Source of the DNA: JBBDMW01 sp040878005
GTDB taxonomy: Bacteria > Chloroflexota > Dehalococcoidia > Lucifugimonadales > Lucifugimonadaceae
DNA: 21,672 nucleotides
NCBI GenBank assembly: GCA_040878005.1
Contig: JBBDMW010000035.1
Coordinates: 1 to 21,672, forward strand
Direction: 5' to 3'
Part shown: piece by piece, positions 1-8,070 of the stretch
Position numbering within the stretch: position 1 is the stretch's first letter
How the letters are laid out: each line of letters begins with the position of its first letter
The notes under the pieces: generated by a model
Told to the model about the DNA's origin: nothing
What the model saw: only the letters and a program-made list of their open reading frames with translations
Databases searched by the model: none
Made by a program: the position numbers and the translations under genes

Positions 1-439
1 CGCCTGTCGGCGGCCATTGGCCTCCCGTCCACACCGGGTCTCTGGTTTGTACTTGCCTTCGGCTTCGGACACTCTTCGAGGCTCGCCTGTCGGCTCGAGG
101 TTTGGCCGCCTTTGGCGGCCATATTCCCCACACTGCACCGGGTCTCTCCGCTCCGGTCGAGACGACATGTAGTGGGAGTGACGTGGTGGTTGGAGTGGAT
201 CGCGGGGAGGGTGCGGCGAGCTGCGCCCTTACCATGTCGTGATGGTGGTAGGCGGACCGCAGAGTGTGGCCGCCTGTCGGCGGCCATTGGCCCCGCACCT
301 CCCCAGGTCTCTCCGCTTCGGTCGAGACGACACTGTGGTAGGCGTGACGTGGTGGCCGAACTGGGTTCCCGCCTTCGCAGGAAAGACAGGTGGAGCGCGG
401 GAAAGACAAAGGGGGCGCGGGAATGACTGATTGTGAGGG
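1..439. repeat. Non-coding repeat patch with recurrent hairpin motifs
   Basis: No convincing gene is seen here. The 10-mer CGCCTGTCGG occurs at 1-10, 84-93 and 271-280, and the first and third copies continue into the same CGGCCATTGGCC. A 27-bp unit at 141-167 recurs at 306-332 with one mismatch; each copy has GTCTC and GAGAC ends that can pair as a short stem. A degenerate start of the same unit lies near 36-44. GTGACGTGGTGG follows each full copy (178-189 and 342-353). GGCCGCC/GGCGGCC stems lie at 104-120 and 268-285. The segment ends in TTCCCGCC and GGGAATGAC-type words. Open frames across it are Arg-rich and repeat with the DNA, so I read it as a cluster of dispersed intergenic repeats. 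The first copy is cut by the window edge. Confidence 0.7.
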
Positions 440-445
440 TTGTTG

Positions 446-1393
446 TTGAGGGGCGGGGGTGGTGGTGAGGTGGTCCCGCTTGGTGGGACTGGGATTGAGA
501 TTAGTGCGGTGGGGGCCGGGACGTGGCAGTGGGGCGACCGGTTTTACTGGGGGTTTGGCAGGAGCTTTTCGGAGCAGGATGTGCGGGAGGCGTACCGCGC
601 GTGCATTGAATCGGGCGTGACGTTTTTCGATACCGCGGAGGTGTACGCGCTGGGCGGGTCTGAAAGGCTGCTCGGCAGGTTCACCGGGGAAGAGGGCGGG
701 CCGGCGGTGGTTGCGACGAAGTTCCTGCCGTACCCGTGGCGGCTGTCGGGCCGGAGCCTTCGGTCGGCGTTGAGGAAGAGCCTCCGCAGGCTGGGGATGG
801 AGCGCGTGGACCTGTACCAGGTGCACCAGCCGTGGCGTCCGCGGCCGGTTGAGGCGTGGGCATCGGCGCTGGCAGACGTGGCGGAGGAAGGGCTTGTGAG
901 GTCGGTCGGGGTGTCGAACTACAGCGCGGACCAGATGCGGCGGGCCAATGACGTGCTGTCGGCTCGGGGCGTGCCGCTGGCTTCCAACCAGGTGGGCTAT
1001 AGCTTCCTGAACCGGAAGGTTGAGCGGAACGGGGTGGCGGAGGCGTGCCGGGAGCTGGGGGTGACGCTGATCGCATACGGGCCGCTGGCGGAGGGGCTGC
1101 TCACGGGCAAGTACTCGACGGAGAACCCGCCGCCGTTGCTGAGGCGGGTGCGGTGGGCAAGGCGGAGGCTGCCGTTGCTGCCGCCGGTGATCGGGCTGAT
1201 GCGGGAGATTGGGCAGGCGCACGGTGACAAGTCGCCGTCGCAGGTGGCGCTCAACTGGCTGATGCGCAAGGGTGCAGTGCCCATAGCGGGGTCGAAGTCG
1301 GCGGCGCACGCACGCAGCAACGCTGGGGCAATGGGGTGGCGGCTATCGGATGACGATATGGCCGCGCTGGACGAGGTGAGCGCCGGGTTTTGA
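446..1393 (+). CDS. Aldo/keto reductase family oxidoreductase
   Basis: Soluble NAD(P)H-dependent oxidoreductase with an aldo/keto reductase TIM barrel, about 315 residues, which is normal for the family. Counting from TTG 440, the catalytic tetrad is visible: D64 and Y69 in FFDTAEVY, K94 in VATKF and H129 in LYQVHQP. Family sequences near the start (LGGTGIEISAVGAGTW) and near the C-terminus (IAGSKSAAHARSNAGA) agree. Three TTG codons are stacked at 440, 443 and 446. I chose 446 because GAGGG at 435-439 then sits six bases upstream; GTG 470 is also possible. The gene ends eight bases from the convergent membrane-protein gene. The substrate cannot be told; such enzymes reduce aldehydes or ketones. 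The family call is firm and the start is not. Confidence 0.9.
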   Translation: MRGGGGGEVVPLGGTGIEISAVGAGTWQWGDRFYWGFGRSFSEQDVREAYRACIESGVTFFDTAEVYALGGSERLLGRFTGEEGGPAVVATKFLPYPWRLSGRSLRSALRKSLRRLGMERVDLYQVHQPWRPRPVEAWASALADVAEEGLVRSVGVSNYSADQMRRANDVLSARGVPLASNQVGYSFLNRKVERNGVAEACRELGVTLIAYGPLAEGLLTGKYSTENPPPLLRRVRWARRRLPLLPPVIGLMREIGQAHGDKSPSQVALNWLMRKGAVPIAGSKSAAHARSNAGAMGWRLSDDDMAALDEVSAGF

Positions 1394-1401
1394 GGCGCTG
1401 G

Positions 1402-1932
1402 TTAGTTTTGGGCAGCCAGGTCTCGCTTTGCGGAGGTGATGGCTGAGGCCAGTTGCTCCGGGCGCAGCGATGACAGGTAGTAGTGCCGCTGGTTGCCGTT
1501 CTCCATGACAGTGACGGCGACGCCTGTCTTGATGAACGGCAACGTCCAGGCGCGGCGGCCTCCCATGGCGAACCGCCATCCCCAGCCGCCGTACTGCATG
1601 GCCCGGTACGGCGCCGCCTCCGCGGACTCGATGTCGGCGAGATCGATGCGCTTGCGGAGCAGGCCGAGGTTGAACTCCAGCACGTTGTCCGTCACGGTGA
1701 TGCCGAGGGCGGTGAAGTTTATGGTCACGAACAACAGGAGCAGGAGCGTGAATATCATCACCGGGTAGAAGATGAAGGCGTCTGCCCCGGTCATGCTGCC
1801 GCTGACCGCCACGAATGCCAGCGAGCCCGCGACTGCCGCGATCGCACTGCCCATGAGGACGAGGCCCCACGGCGAGGCGCGGACCTGCTCATCGAAACGC
1901 ATGCGCCGGAGGTCGGCGGTTTGGACTGTCAT
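1402..1932 (-). CDS. Small membrane protein with PH-like C-terminal domain (paralogue B)
   Basis: A 176-residue protein with two hydrophobic segments (about residues 21-45 and 52-75), then a soluble half of predicted beta strands ending in a helix. The half after NFTALGITVTD contains LADIESAE, an aromatic YGGWGWR stretch, FIKTGVAVTV and YYLSSLRPEQLASAI. This layout resembles bacterial PH-domain (bPH) membrane proteins, but the exact family is inference. The next gene upstream encodes a clear paralogue, and its stop overlaps this ATG in ATGA, so the two are probably translationally coupled. They may form a hetero-oligomer at the membrane. Function unknown. Confidence 0.75.
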   Translation of the reverse strand: MTVQTADLRRMRFDEQVRASPWGLVLMGSAIAAVAGSLAFVAVSGSMTGADAFIFYPVMIFTLLLLLFVTINFTALGITVTDNVLEFNLGLLRKRIDLADIESAEAAPYRAMQYGGWGWRFAMGGRRAWTLPFIKTGVAVTVMENGNQRHYYLSSLRPEQLASAITSAKRDLAAQN

Positions 1933-2465
1933 GGGGATTGCTCGCCTGTGCTGGGGGTGTTGGCAGACGATATACGCTCCCGTACAGCTTGCGCAAGCTC
2001 ATCGGGCCGGCGTGAGGATATGTAGTACGCGCGCTTCGTGCCTTCTTCCGTGACGGTTAGTTCAACGCCGGTCTTCACGAAGAGCATGGCCCACGCACGG
2101 TTGCCGTAACGGGTGCGGTCGAGCGGGCGCGGCTCTGCGGAGGCGATGTCGGCGATGGGGAAGAAGCGCCGGAACATGCCGCGGGACACCTCCACGCCCC
2201 TTTCGTTCACGATGACGCCAAGGGTGGTGAAGTTCACCAGGAGGTAGATGGACAGGAGGGCGCTGGCGGCGAAGGTGCCGTAAAAGAGGAGGGCCGTGCC
2301 GCCCTGGATTGCGCCGGTGAGGGCCATGCCGGTGATGCTGCCGGTGGTGCCGCCAAGGACGAGGCCGAGGGCGATGAACATCCACCAGCTTACCCGCATG
2401 TTCTCCTGGAACGTGGTGGTGGCCGGTTGCGCGGGCGATGTGGGTTCGGTGCTCATGCCAGACAT
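1929..2465 (-). CDS. Small membrane protein with PH-like C-terminal domain (paralogue A)
   Basis: Upstream member of the pair. Two hydrophobic segments follow a Pro/Thr-rich N-terminus (residues about 37-62 and 66-90, counted from GTG 2495). The soluble part then matches paralogue B step by step: NFTTLGVIVNE, IADIASAE, RYGNRAWAM, FVKTGVELTV and YYISSRRPDELAQAV. I prefer ATG 2465, which gives 178 residues; GTG 2495 and ATG 2456 are alternatives, and none has a clear Shine-Dalgarno. Its stop overlaps the start of paralogue B. The strongly conserved tail (SSRRP-x-E/D-LA) may be the functional surface. It could be a membrane-anchored PH-like scaffold; no enzyme signature is visible. Confidence 0.75.
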   Translation of the reverse strand: MSGMSTEPTSPAQPATTTFQENMRVSWWMFIALGLVLGGTTGSITGMALTGAIQGGTALLFYGTFAASALLSIYLLVNFTTLGVIVNERGVEVSRGMFRRFFPIADIASAEPRPLDRTRYGNRAWAMLFVKTGVELTVTEEGTKRAYYISSRRPDELAQAVRERISSANTPSTGEQSP

Positions 2466-2532
2466 GGTAGCGCGTGGGCCGGGTTGGCCTGCCACGTGGA
2501 GATTGGACGAGGTGCGCGCTCCTGTGGCGATG

Positions 2533-3986
2533 TCACCGGGGAATCACGGGGAGGACCAGGCGCGACGGGTGGTCGCGATCGTGCAGCACCGTTTGGTGGG
2601 CGATGCGCAGATCCGTGTCCGACCAGTAGTCCCTGCCAGTGTTGTGGTTGCGGTCAAAGTTTGGGAAGTCGGAGCTTGATATGTACAGCCTGATGCGCTG
2701 CCCGGTCCTGAACAGGATGCCCGTGGGATTCAACTTCACCGTGTACTCGTAAGCGCTGCCCGGAGTGATGAGCGAAGGGTTGTCGTAGCCGTCACGGTAC
2801 CTGGCGCGCATGATGCCGTACGTGAGGTTTACGGCGAGCCCGTCTTCATGGACCACGGCCAGCTTCGCCGTCCAGTCGGTGTCGGGAGCGTCCGAGATGG
2901 CCCACAGGCGGAGCGTGACCGGGCCTGTGACCTCGATGTCCTGCTCAGCGGTGGCGTCTGGTAGACGAGGGCGTCCTGTCGCCCGTCATGCGGCGACTGA
3001 TCCACGGGGGCCGCCTGGGAGTCAGCGCGCATGAGGCTCATGAGTGGGTCACGCGGATCGTAGTCGTACTCGTCCGGCGGCTCATCAGAAGGCGCTGTGG
3101 TTGAGAGGGAGCCATCGCCCCAGGCGGTGTTTGCGTGGCCGTTGCTGTGCAGGAAGAAGTCCGTGTAGCGGGTGCGGGCCAGCGGCCACTCCTGCTCGCC
3201 GCGCCAGCGGTTTTCGCCCAGCACGAACAGGCGCACGGGCGGGTCATTGGCGATGCCGTTGTCCAGGCCCTTGAAGTGGTAGTCGTACCAGCGGGTGATG
3301 AGATCTTCGTACGTGGTATCGGCATCGGGGCCGTAGTCGATGGGGCCGATCTTGCGGCTGAGCTGCGTGGCGTCGTGACCCCATGGGCCGATCACCAGGC
3401 GGTGGCTGTCACGGAGGTGCGCCGGGCCGTTCTCCACGATGCCGGTGAAGTTGTCTATGGTGCCGATGAGGCGGTCCCACCAGCCTGTGAACTGGAAGAC
3501 CGGCGCGTTCACGTCTTTGTGGATGCTGCCGAAGTCCTGAAGCTCTGCGTGTGGCTTGTGGCGGGGGAGCTGGCCGCCACGGTCTTGGAACGTTATCTGG
3601 CTGGCCGGGTGGTGGACGCGGGCCAGCCAGTCATGCGCGAACAGGCCGGTGTCCTCGTCGATTATGCCGTTGGTGAACTTCTCTGTGAGGGGCGGACCGT
3701 ACACGTGCAGGGGCCGGTCCACGGGCACGTTCTGGTCCCAGCGGGTCAGGATGAAGGTGGGGAAGTCTGCGTCGTGGTCGAAGTGGTGGTGCGTGAAGAA
3801 TACGTTGTCGATCTCGGTTGGGGAGATGTTGGCCTTCGCCAGTTTCCACGTGGTGGCGGGGCCGCAGTCGAACAGCAGCTTTTCGCCGCCGATTTCGATC
3901 ACGTACGAGGAGCCGAAGCGGTCAGGGAGCGGAGTGGGCGTGCCGCATCCGATGATGGTGATTTCCGGTTTGCTGGCTGGTGGCAT
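2533..3986 (-). pseudogene. Broken chimera: metallo-beta-lactamase N-terminus joined to CocE/NonD hydrolase C-terminus, with frameshift
   Basis: Residues 1 to about 145 look like the first half of a ribonuclease-Z-type metallo-beta-lactamase. They start with ITIIGCGTPTPLPDRFGSS and carry the metal motif HHHFDHD (H66, H68, D70, H71). From about residue 150 (near base 3545) the frame becomes the second half of a CocE/NonD (X-Pro dipeptidyl-peptidase S15-like) hydrolase. FTGWWD (D171) and GPWGHD (H204) match the Asp and His of that catalytic triad, but the nucleophilic Ser region is absent. The CocE frame is lost after PPLS near 2941-2945 and resumes one base shifted with DIEVTGPVTLRLW, running to the stop at 2533 with family-typical sequence (FRTGQRIRLYISSSDFPNFDRN). 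Both parent enzymes are incomplete, so activity is unlikely. ATG 3986 has GGGAGA about six bases upstream. An assembly error is possible. Confidence 0.75.
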
Positions 3987-4052
3987 GGTGGCTCTCCCGG
4001 CTCGGATAAAAATACGGTGGGAGAGTAGCAGAGTCTGGCGGCCAGGGCGGGC

Positions 4053-4988
4053 TCAGATGCCTTCGATCCGGCCATAGGCGCGGAGGCTGCGGAGCGTGGC
4101 CGTGGTGAGGCGCCCGGCCCATTCGACGCTGGCCTGCTCCCAGGCTTCGGGGTAATGGCCGCCCCAGTTCCAGTTGGGCAGCCAAGAGCCGTCCGCCCGC
4201 TGCTCTTCGATCTCGTAATCCAGGTTTGCGTCTATCACGTCCTCGACGGCCGGGGCGAGCGGAGATGCAGGGGTTGGCGCTGCCCAGAGAGGCTTGAAGC
4301 TGTGGCCGGACCACGCCTCCGGAGTGTGGTCCACCGCCGCACGAGTGGCGCTCAGGGCCTTGTCCAGCATGCGGCCGCGGTCCGGCAGGCCAGGGTGTTC
4401 GAGGAGCCGGCCGTAGCAGAGCAGGACGTACATCTGTATATCGTTGACCGGCTGGGACAGGATGTTTTCAGCCACCAGTTCCAGGACCGTGCCGGTCAGC
4501 CCGTCTGGAACGAGAGTGGGGTAGTCGAGCAGGTACCCGGCTATCTCTGCATTGGGGTTGCCCCATTCGGCGGGGTCTTCGCCACGGTGCATTCCTTCGT
4601 GCGCGTAGTTCCACCACGGGGCGTGTGGCGCGTCGTCCATCGCCGGGGTGACCAGCGGCCAGCCGGGGATCATGGCGTCGAACGTCTCAGCCAGGTACCG
4701 GATGGCGCCCTGGACCACCGGCGATTCTGCGGTCAGGCCGGCTTCGCTAGCGTGCTGGAGGCCGACCGTGGTGGCGATTGGTGTGGACGCCGGCGTGCGA
4801 AAATCCGGCTCGATGCCGTGCCCGAAACCGCCGTCATCGTTCTGATATACGGACAGGGCGTCCTCAACTGCGCCCGGTTCGCCGTTTTCAAACTCGTGCC
4901 GGAACAGCGCGATGTCAACCGTGCGGGCCTTGTCCTCAATGAACGATTTCGCCGCCTGGAACGCTTCTTGAGATAGTTTGTTCATCAT
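4053..4988 (-). CDS. Alpha/alpha-toroid (prenyltransferase/squalene-cyclase-like fold) protein
   Basis: A 311-residue, mostly helical protein with QW-like repeats: QNDDGGFGHG at residues 49-58 and QRADGSWLPNW at 263-273. Between them are helices with aromatic and Gly turns. These patterns are known from the alpha/alpha-toroid fold of terpene cyclases, prenyltransferases and squalene-hopene cyclase-like proteins. No DxDD cyclase motif or prenyltransferase zinc site is obvious, so it is probably not an ordinary terpene cyclase. There is no signal peptide or membrane segment. Two tandem ATGs (4988 and 4985) could start it. It lies 66 bp upstream of the broken chimera and is divergent from the enolase-superfamily gene, with a 180-bp gap between. 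Function unknown; a role in binding or hydrolysing a polymer or sugar chain is only a guess. Confidence 0.75.
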   Translation of the reverse strand: MMNKLSQEAFQAAKSFIEDKARTVDIALFRHEFENGEPGAVEDALSVYQNDDGGFGHGIEPDFRTPASTPIATTVGLQHASEAGLTAESPVVQGAIRYLAETFDAMIPGWPLVTPAMDDAPHAPWWNYAHEGMHRGEDPAEWGNPNAEIAGYLLDYPTLVPDGLTGTVLELVAENILSQPVNDIQMYVLLCYGRLLEHPGLPDRGRMLDKALSATRAAVDHTPEAWSGHSFKPLWAAPTPASPLAPAVEDVIDANLDYEIEEQRADGSWLPNWNWGGHYPEAWEQASVEWAGRLTTATLRSLRAYGRIEGI

Positions 4989-5168
4989 GTACCCGCCTGG
5001 ACTCGCAGTTTTGGATCATTCGATGCAGAATACGCCGGGCCGGGAGGTTGTGTGTAAAGGCGTGCCCGAACCATGTCAGGTTAGTGGAAGGAGAGGGCAA
5101 CGCCTTAGCGACGGTGGCGGACATGGAACGGATACGGTCATTGCGTCAAAAAGTGAAAGAGCACAGGA

Positions 5169-6383
5169 ATGAAGATCATTCAGATTGAAACGTTCATAGT
5201 TGACGCGGGGTGGCGGCCCTGGGCATTCGTTGCCATCCGCACGGACGAGGGCATCACGGGTTACGGCGAATGCTCCGACCCACGCAACCCGTATGGCATC
5301 AAGGGCGCTGTCACGGACTTCGAACCGATCCTCAATGGGCGTGACCCCGGTCCCGTGGAGGCGATCTACTGGGACATGTACCGGTTGGCACGGCAGAGCC
5401 CCGGCGGCACGGCGGCGAAGGCGATAGCGGGAATCGAGCTGGCCCTGTGGGACATCAAGGGCAAGGCGCTTGGCGTGCCGGTGCACCAGTTGTTCGGCGG
5501 GCCGGTGCGAGACCGCCAGCGGGTTTACTGGTCGCACTGCGGAACGTCGCGTGCCCGGAGCTACGAAATGCTGGGCACGCCGCCGTTGCACAGCATGGGT
5601 GACATCCGGCGGCTTGGCGAGGAGGTCAGGAACAAGGGCTTCACGGCCCTTAAGACGAACATTATATTTCCCGGCCGACCCGCCAATACGTACTTCCCAG
5701 GCTTCGGAGGCAGCGGCAGCAGCACAGACCAGAATGTGACACCTGAACTGCTGAGGCACATAGAGATGCAGATCAGGACGTTCAAGGAGGGCGCCGGCCC
5801 CGACGTTGAGATTGCGCTGGACCTGAACTTTAACTTCAAGCCGCAGGCGGCAGCACGTATCTGCAAGGTGCTGGAGCAGTTCGACATGATGTGGGTTGAG
5901 ATAGACATGTACGAGCCGGACGCCCTCCGCCAACTCAAGGACAGCACCAGCGTGACCATCACGTCCGGCGAGAACCTGATTGGGCTGCGGGAGTACAGGC
6001 CGTATTTCAATGCCCGGTCCATGGACGTGGTGAAGATAGACATTCCGTGGAACGGCTTCTCGCAGTCCAGGCAGGTTGCGCTGCTGGCGGAGAGCCACGA
6101 GTTGAACATTGCCCCGCACAACTACTACTCGCACCTGTCCACGATGATCGCCCTCAACCTGTGCGCCACTGTGCCCAACGTGCGCATCATGGAGATAGAC
6201 GTGGACGATGTGCCGTGGAAAGACGAACTGACCAGCGGTGAGATGATTTATGAAGATGGCACGGTGGCCATTCCTGACAAACCGGGGTGGGGCGTGGACC
6301 TGGACGAGGCGGTGGCACGAAGCCATGTGTGGGAGCCGGGTCGCGGTCCCGGGTACACCTCAACTCCAGCACAAACACGGTAG
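5169..6383 (+). CDS. Enolase-superfamily (mandelate racemase/muconate lactonizing) dehydratase-like enzyme
   Basis: A 404-residue cytosolic enzyme with the alpha+beta lid domain followed by the TIM barrel. The lid carries IAGIELALWDIKGKALGVPV. Likely active-site residues are K162 (ALKTNI), metal ligands D218 (ALDLNF), E244 (MWVEID) and E268 (TSGENL), D291 (VKIDIP) and catalytic H317 (APHNYY). An Asp-His dyad with the SGENL strand suggests abstraction of a proton next to a carboxylate, as in sugar-acid dehydratases of the galactonate dehydratase type. The substrate cannot be assigned. AGGA directly abuts the ATG, too close to be a standard ribosome site. An HpcH/HpaI aldolase follows and could act on its keto-deoxy product. 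Confidence 0.9.
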   Translation: MKIIQIETFIVDAGWRPWAFVAIRTDEGITGYGECSDPRNPYGIKGAVTDFEPILNGRDPGPVEAIYWDMYRLARQSPGGTAAKAIAGIELALWDIKGKALGVPVHQLFGGPVRDRQRVYWSHCGTSRARSYEMLGTPPLHSMGDIRRLGEEVRNKGFTALKTNIIFPGRPANTYFPGFGGSGSSTDQNVTPELLRHIEMQIRTFKEGAGPDVEIALDLNFNFKPQAAARICKVLEQFDMMWVEIDMYEPDALRQLKDSTSVTITSGENLIGLREYRPYFNARSMDVVKIDIPWNGFSQSRQVALLAESHELNIAPHNYYSHLSTMIALNLCATVPNVRIMEIDVDDVPWKDELTSGEMIYEDGTVAIPDKPGWGVDLDEAVARSHVWEPGRGPGYTSTPAQTR

Positions 6384-6434
6384 GTTTGGCGAAGCCGGTG
6401 CACCGCCCGTGTAACACGTGCGCCGATTGAGGAC

Positions 6435-6440
6435 TAGAAT
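6435..6440 (+). promoter_or_regulatory. Candidate -10 element TAGAAT
   Basis: TAGAAT followed by C lies in the gap after the enolase-superfamily gene and 71 bases before the preferred GTG start of the aldolase. Similar TAGAATC or TACAATC words lie upstream of three other genes. No good -35 hexamer is seen. Confidence 0.35.
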
Positions 6441-6511
6441 CACCGGCGGTCGTGAAGGCAACAAACCAGCCTGCACGGCCGCCGAACGCCGCCAGGAGAC
6501 AGGAGCGCATC

Positions 6512-7273
6512 GTGAGCATCAGGCCGAACAGGGTTAAGGAAAAGCTGGCCGCCGGTGAGACGGCCTATGTTGTGGGCGGGCTGTCGGACCCGGACGACAT
6601 CGACTCGTTTGGCCCGGTGGGATTCGACGGTGTGTGGCTGGAGGGCGAGCACGGCCCGGTTGATTTCAAGGATATTGGGAACCTGACGCGCGCCTGCGAC
6701 ATATGGGGAATGACGTCAGTGGCGCGGGTGAACCTGAACGAGCAGGGTGTCATCTACCGCACGCTGGACCGGGGAGCGCAGGGGATAGTGGTGCCGCATG
6801 TGAACACGCGTGAGGAGGCCCAGAACGTAGTCGATGGCGGAAAGTTCGCTCCCATTGGCCAGCGCGGGATGTTCACCAGCCGGCAGGGTTACGGCGTCCC
6901 CGATTATTTCAAGGTTGCAAACGACCACACACTTCTTATCGTATTGATAGAGGACATCGTCGCGGTCCGAAACCTGGACGATGTCCTGAAGGTGGACAAT
7001 ATAGATGTGTTCTTCGTAGCGCCGTCAGACCTTGCGGCCTCGATGGGCCACATTGGCGATAATAGCCATCCTGATGTACAGCGAACGCTGGATGACACAC
7101 TGGCGCGTATACAGAAGGCGGGAAGAGTAGCAGGAACGCTGGCCACCAGTGACAACGTTGAGCGTTACTCTGCCGCAGGCGTGCGATTCTTCATGGCGAA
7201 CGTGGGGCCGTGGATAAGCTCAGGCGCCAAGGATTTCATAAAGCGATCTGAAAACTCGAAGGGAGGCGCATGA
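6512..7273 (+). CDS. HpcH/HpaI-family aldolase (class II, pyruvate-type)
   Basis: A 253-residue TIM-barrel lyase of the HpcH/HpaI aldolase/citrate lyase family. Members cleave 2-keto-3-deoxy acids to pyruvate and an aldehyde with a divalent metal. Numbered from GTG 6512, the family signature is present: LEGEHGP with catalytic-type H47, substrate-binding R71 (VARVNLN), metal ligand E147 in LIED and D173 in APSDLAASMGH. I chose GTG 6512 because AGGAG sits six bases before it; the frame is open to 6452. It follows a dehydratase-like gene, which supports a sugar-acid breakdown route. The stop overlaps the next ATG in ATGA. It might instead act on a hydroxy-diacid such as 2-dehydro-3-deoxyglucarate. 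Confidence 0.9.
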   Translation: MSIRPNRVKEKLAAGETAYVVGGLSDPDDIDSFGPVGFDGVWLEGEHGPVDFKDIGNLTRACDIWGMTSVARVNLNEQGVIYRTLDRGAQGIVVPHVNTREEAQNVVDGGKFAPIGQRGMFTSRQGYGVPDYFKVANDHTLLIVLIEDIVAVRNLDDVLKVDNIDVFFVAPSDLAASMGHIGDNSHPDVQRTLDDTLARIQKAGRVAGTLATSDNVERYSAAGVRFFMANVGPWISSGAKDFIKRSENSKGGA

Positions 7274-8058
7274 AAGCGCCCGGATTCCTGGGAGGCCGAT
7301 TCGGCCTCCTGTTCCTGATTGTGACAGCGGTTGCGCTGGCGGCTGCGTGCCGCGGCGGAGGGGCCAACCCCGGCGATAATGTGGGCATCCCCCAGATCAA
7401 CCCGACGCCTGCGGGCTGCCTCAATGACGAGTATCCGCCGAATGCTCCGGAATTTGGCGACAACTCCTCGGTTCCCTACACGGAACTGCCGAGCGGACTG
7501 AAGGCGCATCACATCACGGAAGGCGACGGAGCAGCGCCCGCCCCGGACTCGGTGGTGCGCGTGCAGTACACCGGCTGGCTGTCCGGCGGGTGCCTGTTTG
7601 ATTCGTCATACCTTCGCGGTGAGCCGTCCCAGTTTGCGCTGAACCAGCCAATCATACCCGGCTGGAGGGAAGGCCTGGCTATGATGAACGCGGGCGGTCA
7701 TGCCCGCTTCGAAGTGCCGCCAGACCTCGCCTACGGGCCGTTTGGCTTTGGCGCGACGATCCCGCCGAATTCCACGCTGGTGTTTGATGTGGAACTGGTT
7801 GAGATTGTCCCGCCGGCTGAAGTGACTGCTACTGTACAGGCGCAGATAGATGCAGCGACCGCCACGGCAGAGGCCCAGGCCACCCAGCAGGCTGAGCCAA
7901 GTCCTGCGGCATCGCCAGATGGAACGGAACCCGCAGGCACACCGCTGCCCGATGTCACACCGCCGCCGGATGTCCCTGGCGATGGTGTCGTGCCCGGTGA
8001 CGTGGTTCCACCCATCATCACCCCGCTACCCGAGGCCACTTCTACCGCAGCCCCGTAA
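7270..8058 (+). CDS. FKBP-type peptidyl-prolyl cis-trans isomerase lipoprotein
   Basis: A 262-residue exported lipoprotein. The N-terminus has a basic start, a hydrophobic core and a lipobox ending at Cys27 (VALAAAC). An FKBP domain spans about residues 73-180 with VRVQYTGWL, FDSS, IIPGWREGL, FEVPPDLAYG and IPPNSTLVFDVELVEI, all typical of the family, so proline isomerase activity is likely. After 180 there is a low-complexity tail rich in Ala, Thr, Pro, Asp and Val. It would work outside the cytoplasmic membrane, folding exported proteins. Its ATG overlaps the aldolase stop, so translation is probably coupled, although no functional link to the aldolase is obvious. Two strong hairpins follow its stop. 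Confidence 0.92.
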   Translation: MKAPGFLGGRFGLLFLIVTAVALAAACRGGGANPGDNVGIPQINPTPAGCLNDEYPPNAPEFGDNSSVPYTELPSGLKAHHITEGDGAAPAPDSVVRVQYTGWLSGGCLFDSSYLRGEPSQFALNQPIIPGWREGLAMMNAGGHARFEVPPDLAYGPFGFGATIPPNSTLVFDVELVEIVPPAEVTATVQAQIDAATATAEAQATQQAEPSPAASPDGTEPAGTPLPDVTPPPDVPGDGVVPGDVVPPIITPLPEATSTAAP

Positions 8059-8070
8059 ACGCTACGTATG

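Noticed and set aside
112..430. Open frames in the left-edge repeat patch
   Set aside because: They translate into Arg-rich repeats (SPLRSRRH) that follow the DNA repeats; no protein family.
1..440. CRISPR array
   Set aside because: Copies differ in spacing and length, spacers are not uniform, and no cas gene is present.
3135..4028. 297-codon plus-strand frame across the chimera
   Set aside because: It is the antisense shadow of the metallo-beta-lactamase/CocE sequence and carries no motif.
5076..6326. Long minus-strand open frame antisense to the enolase-superfamily gene (416 codons)
   Set aside because: Its His/Arg/Val-rich sequence has no recognisable motif, and the plus-strand gene has complete enolase residues; a GC-rich shadow frame.
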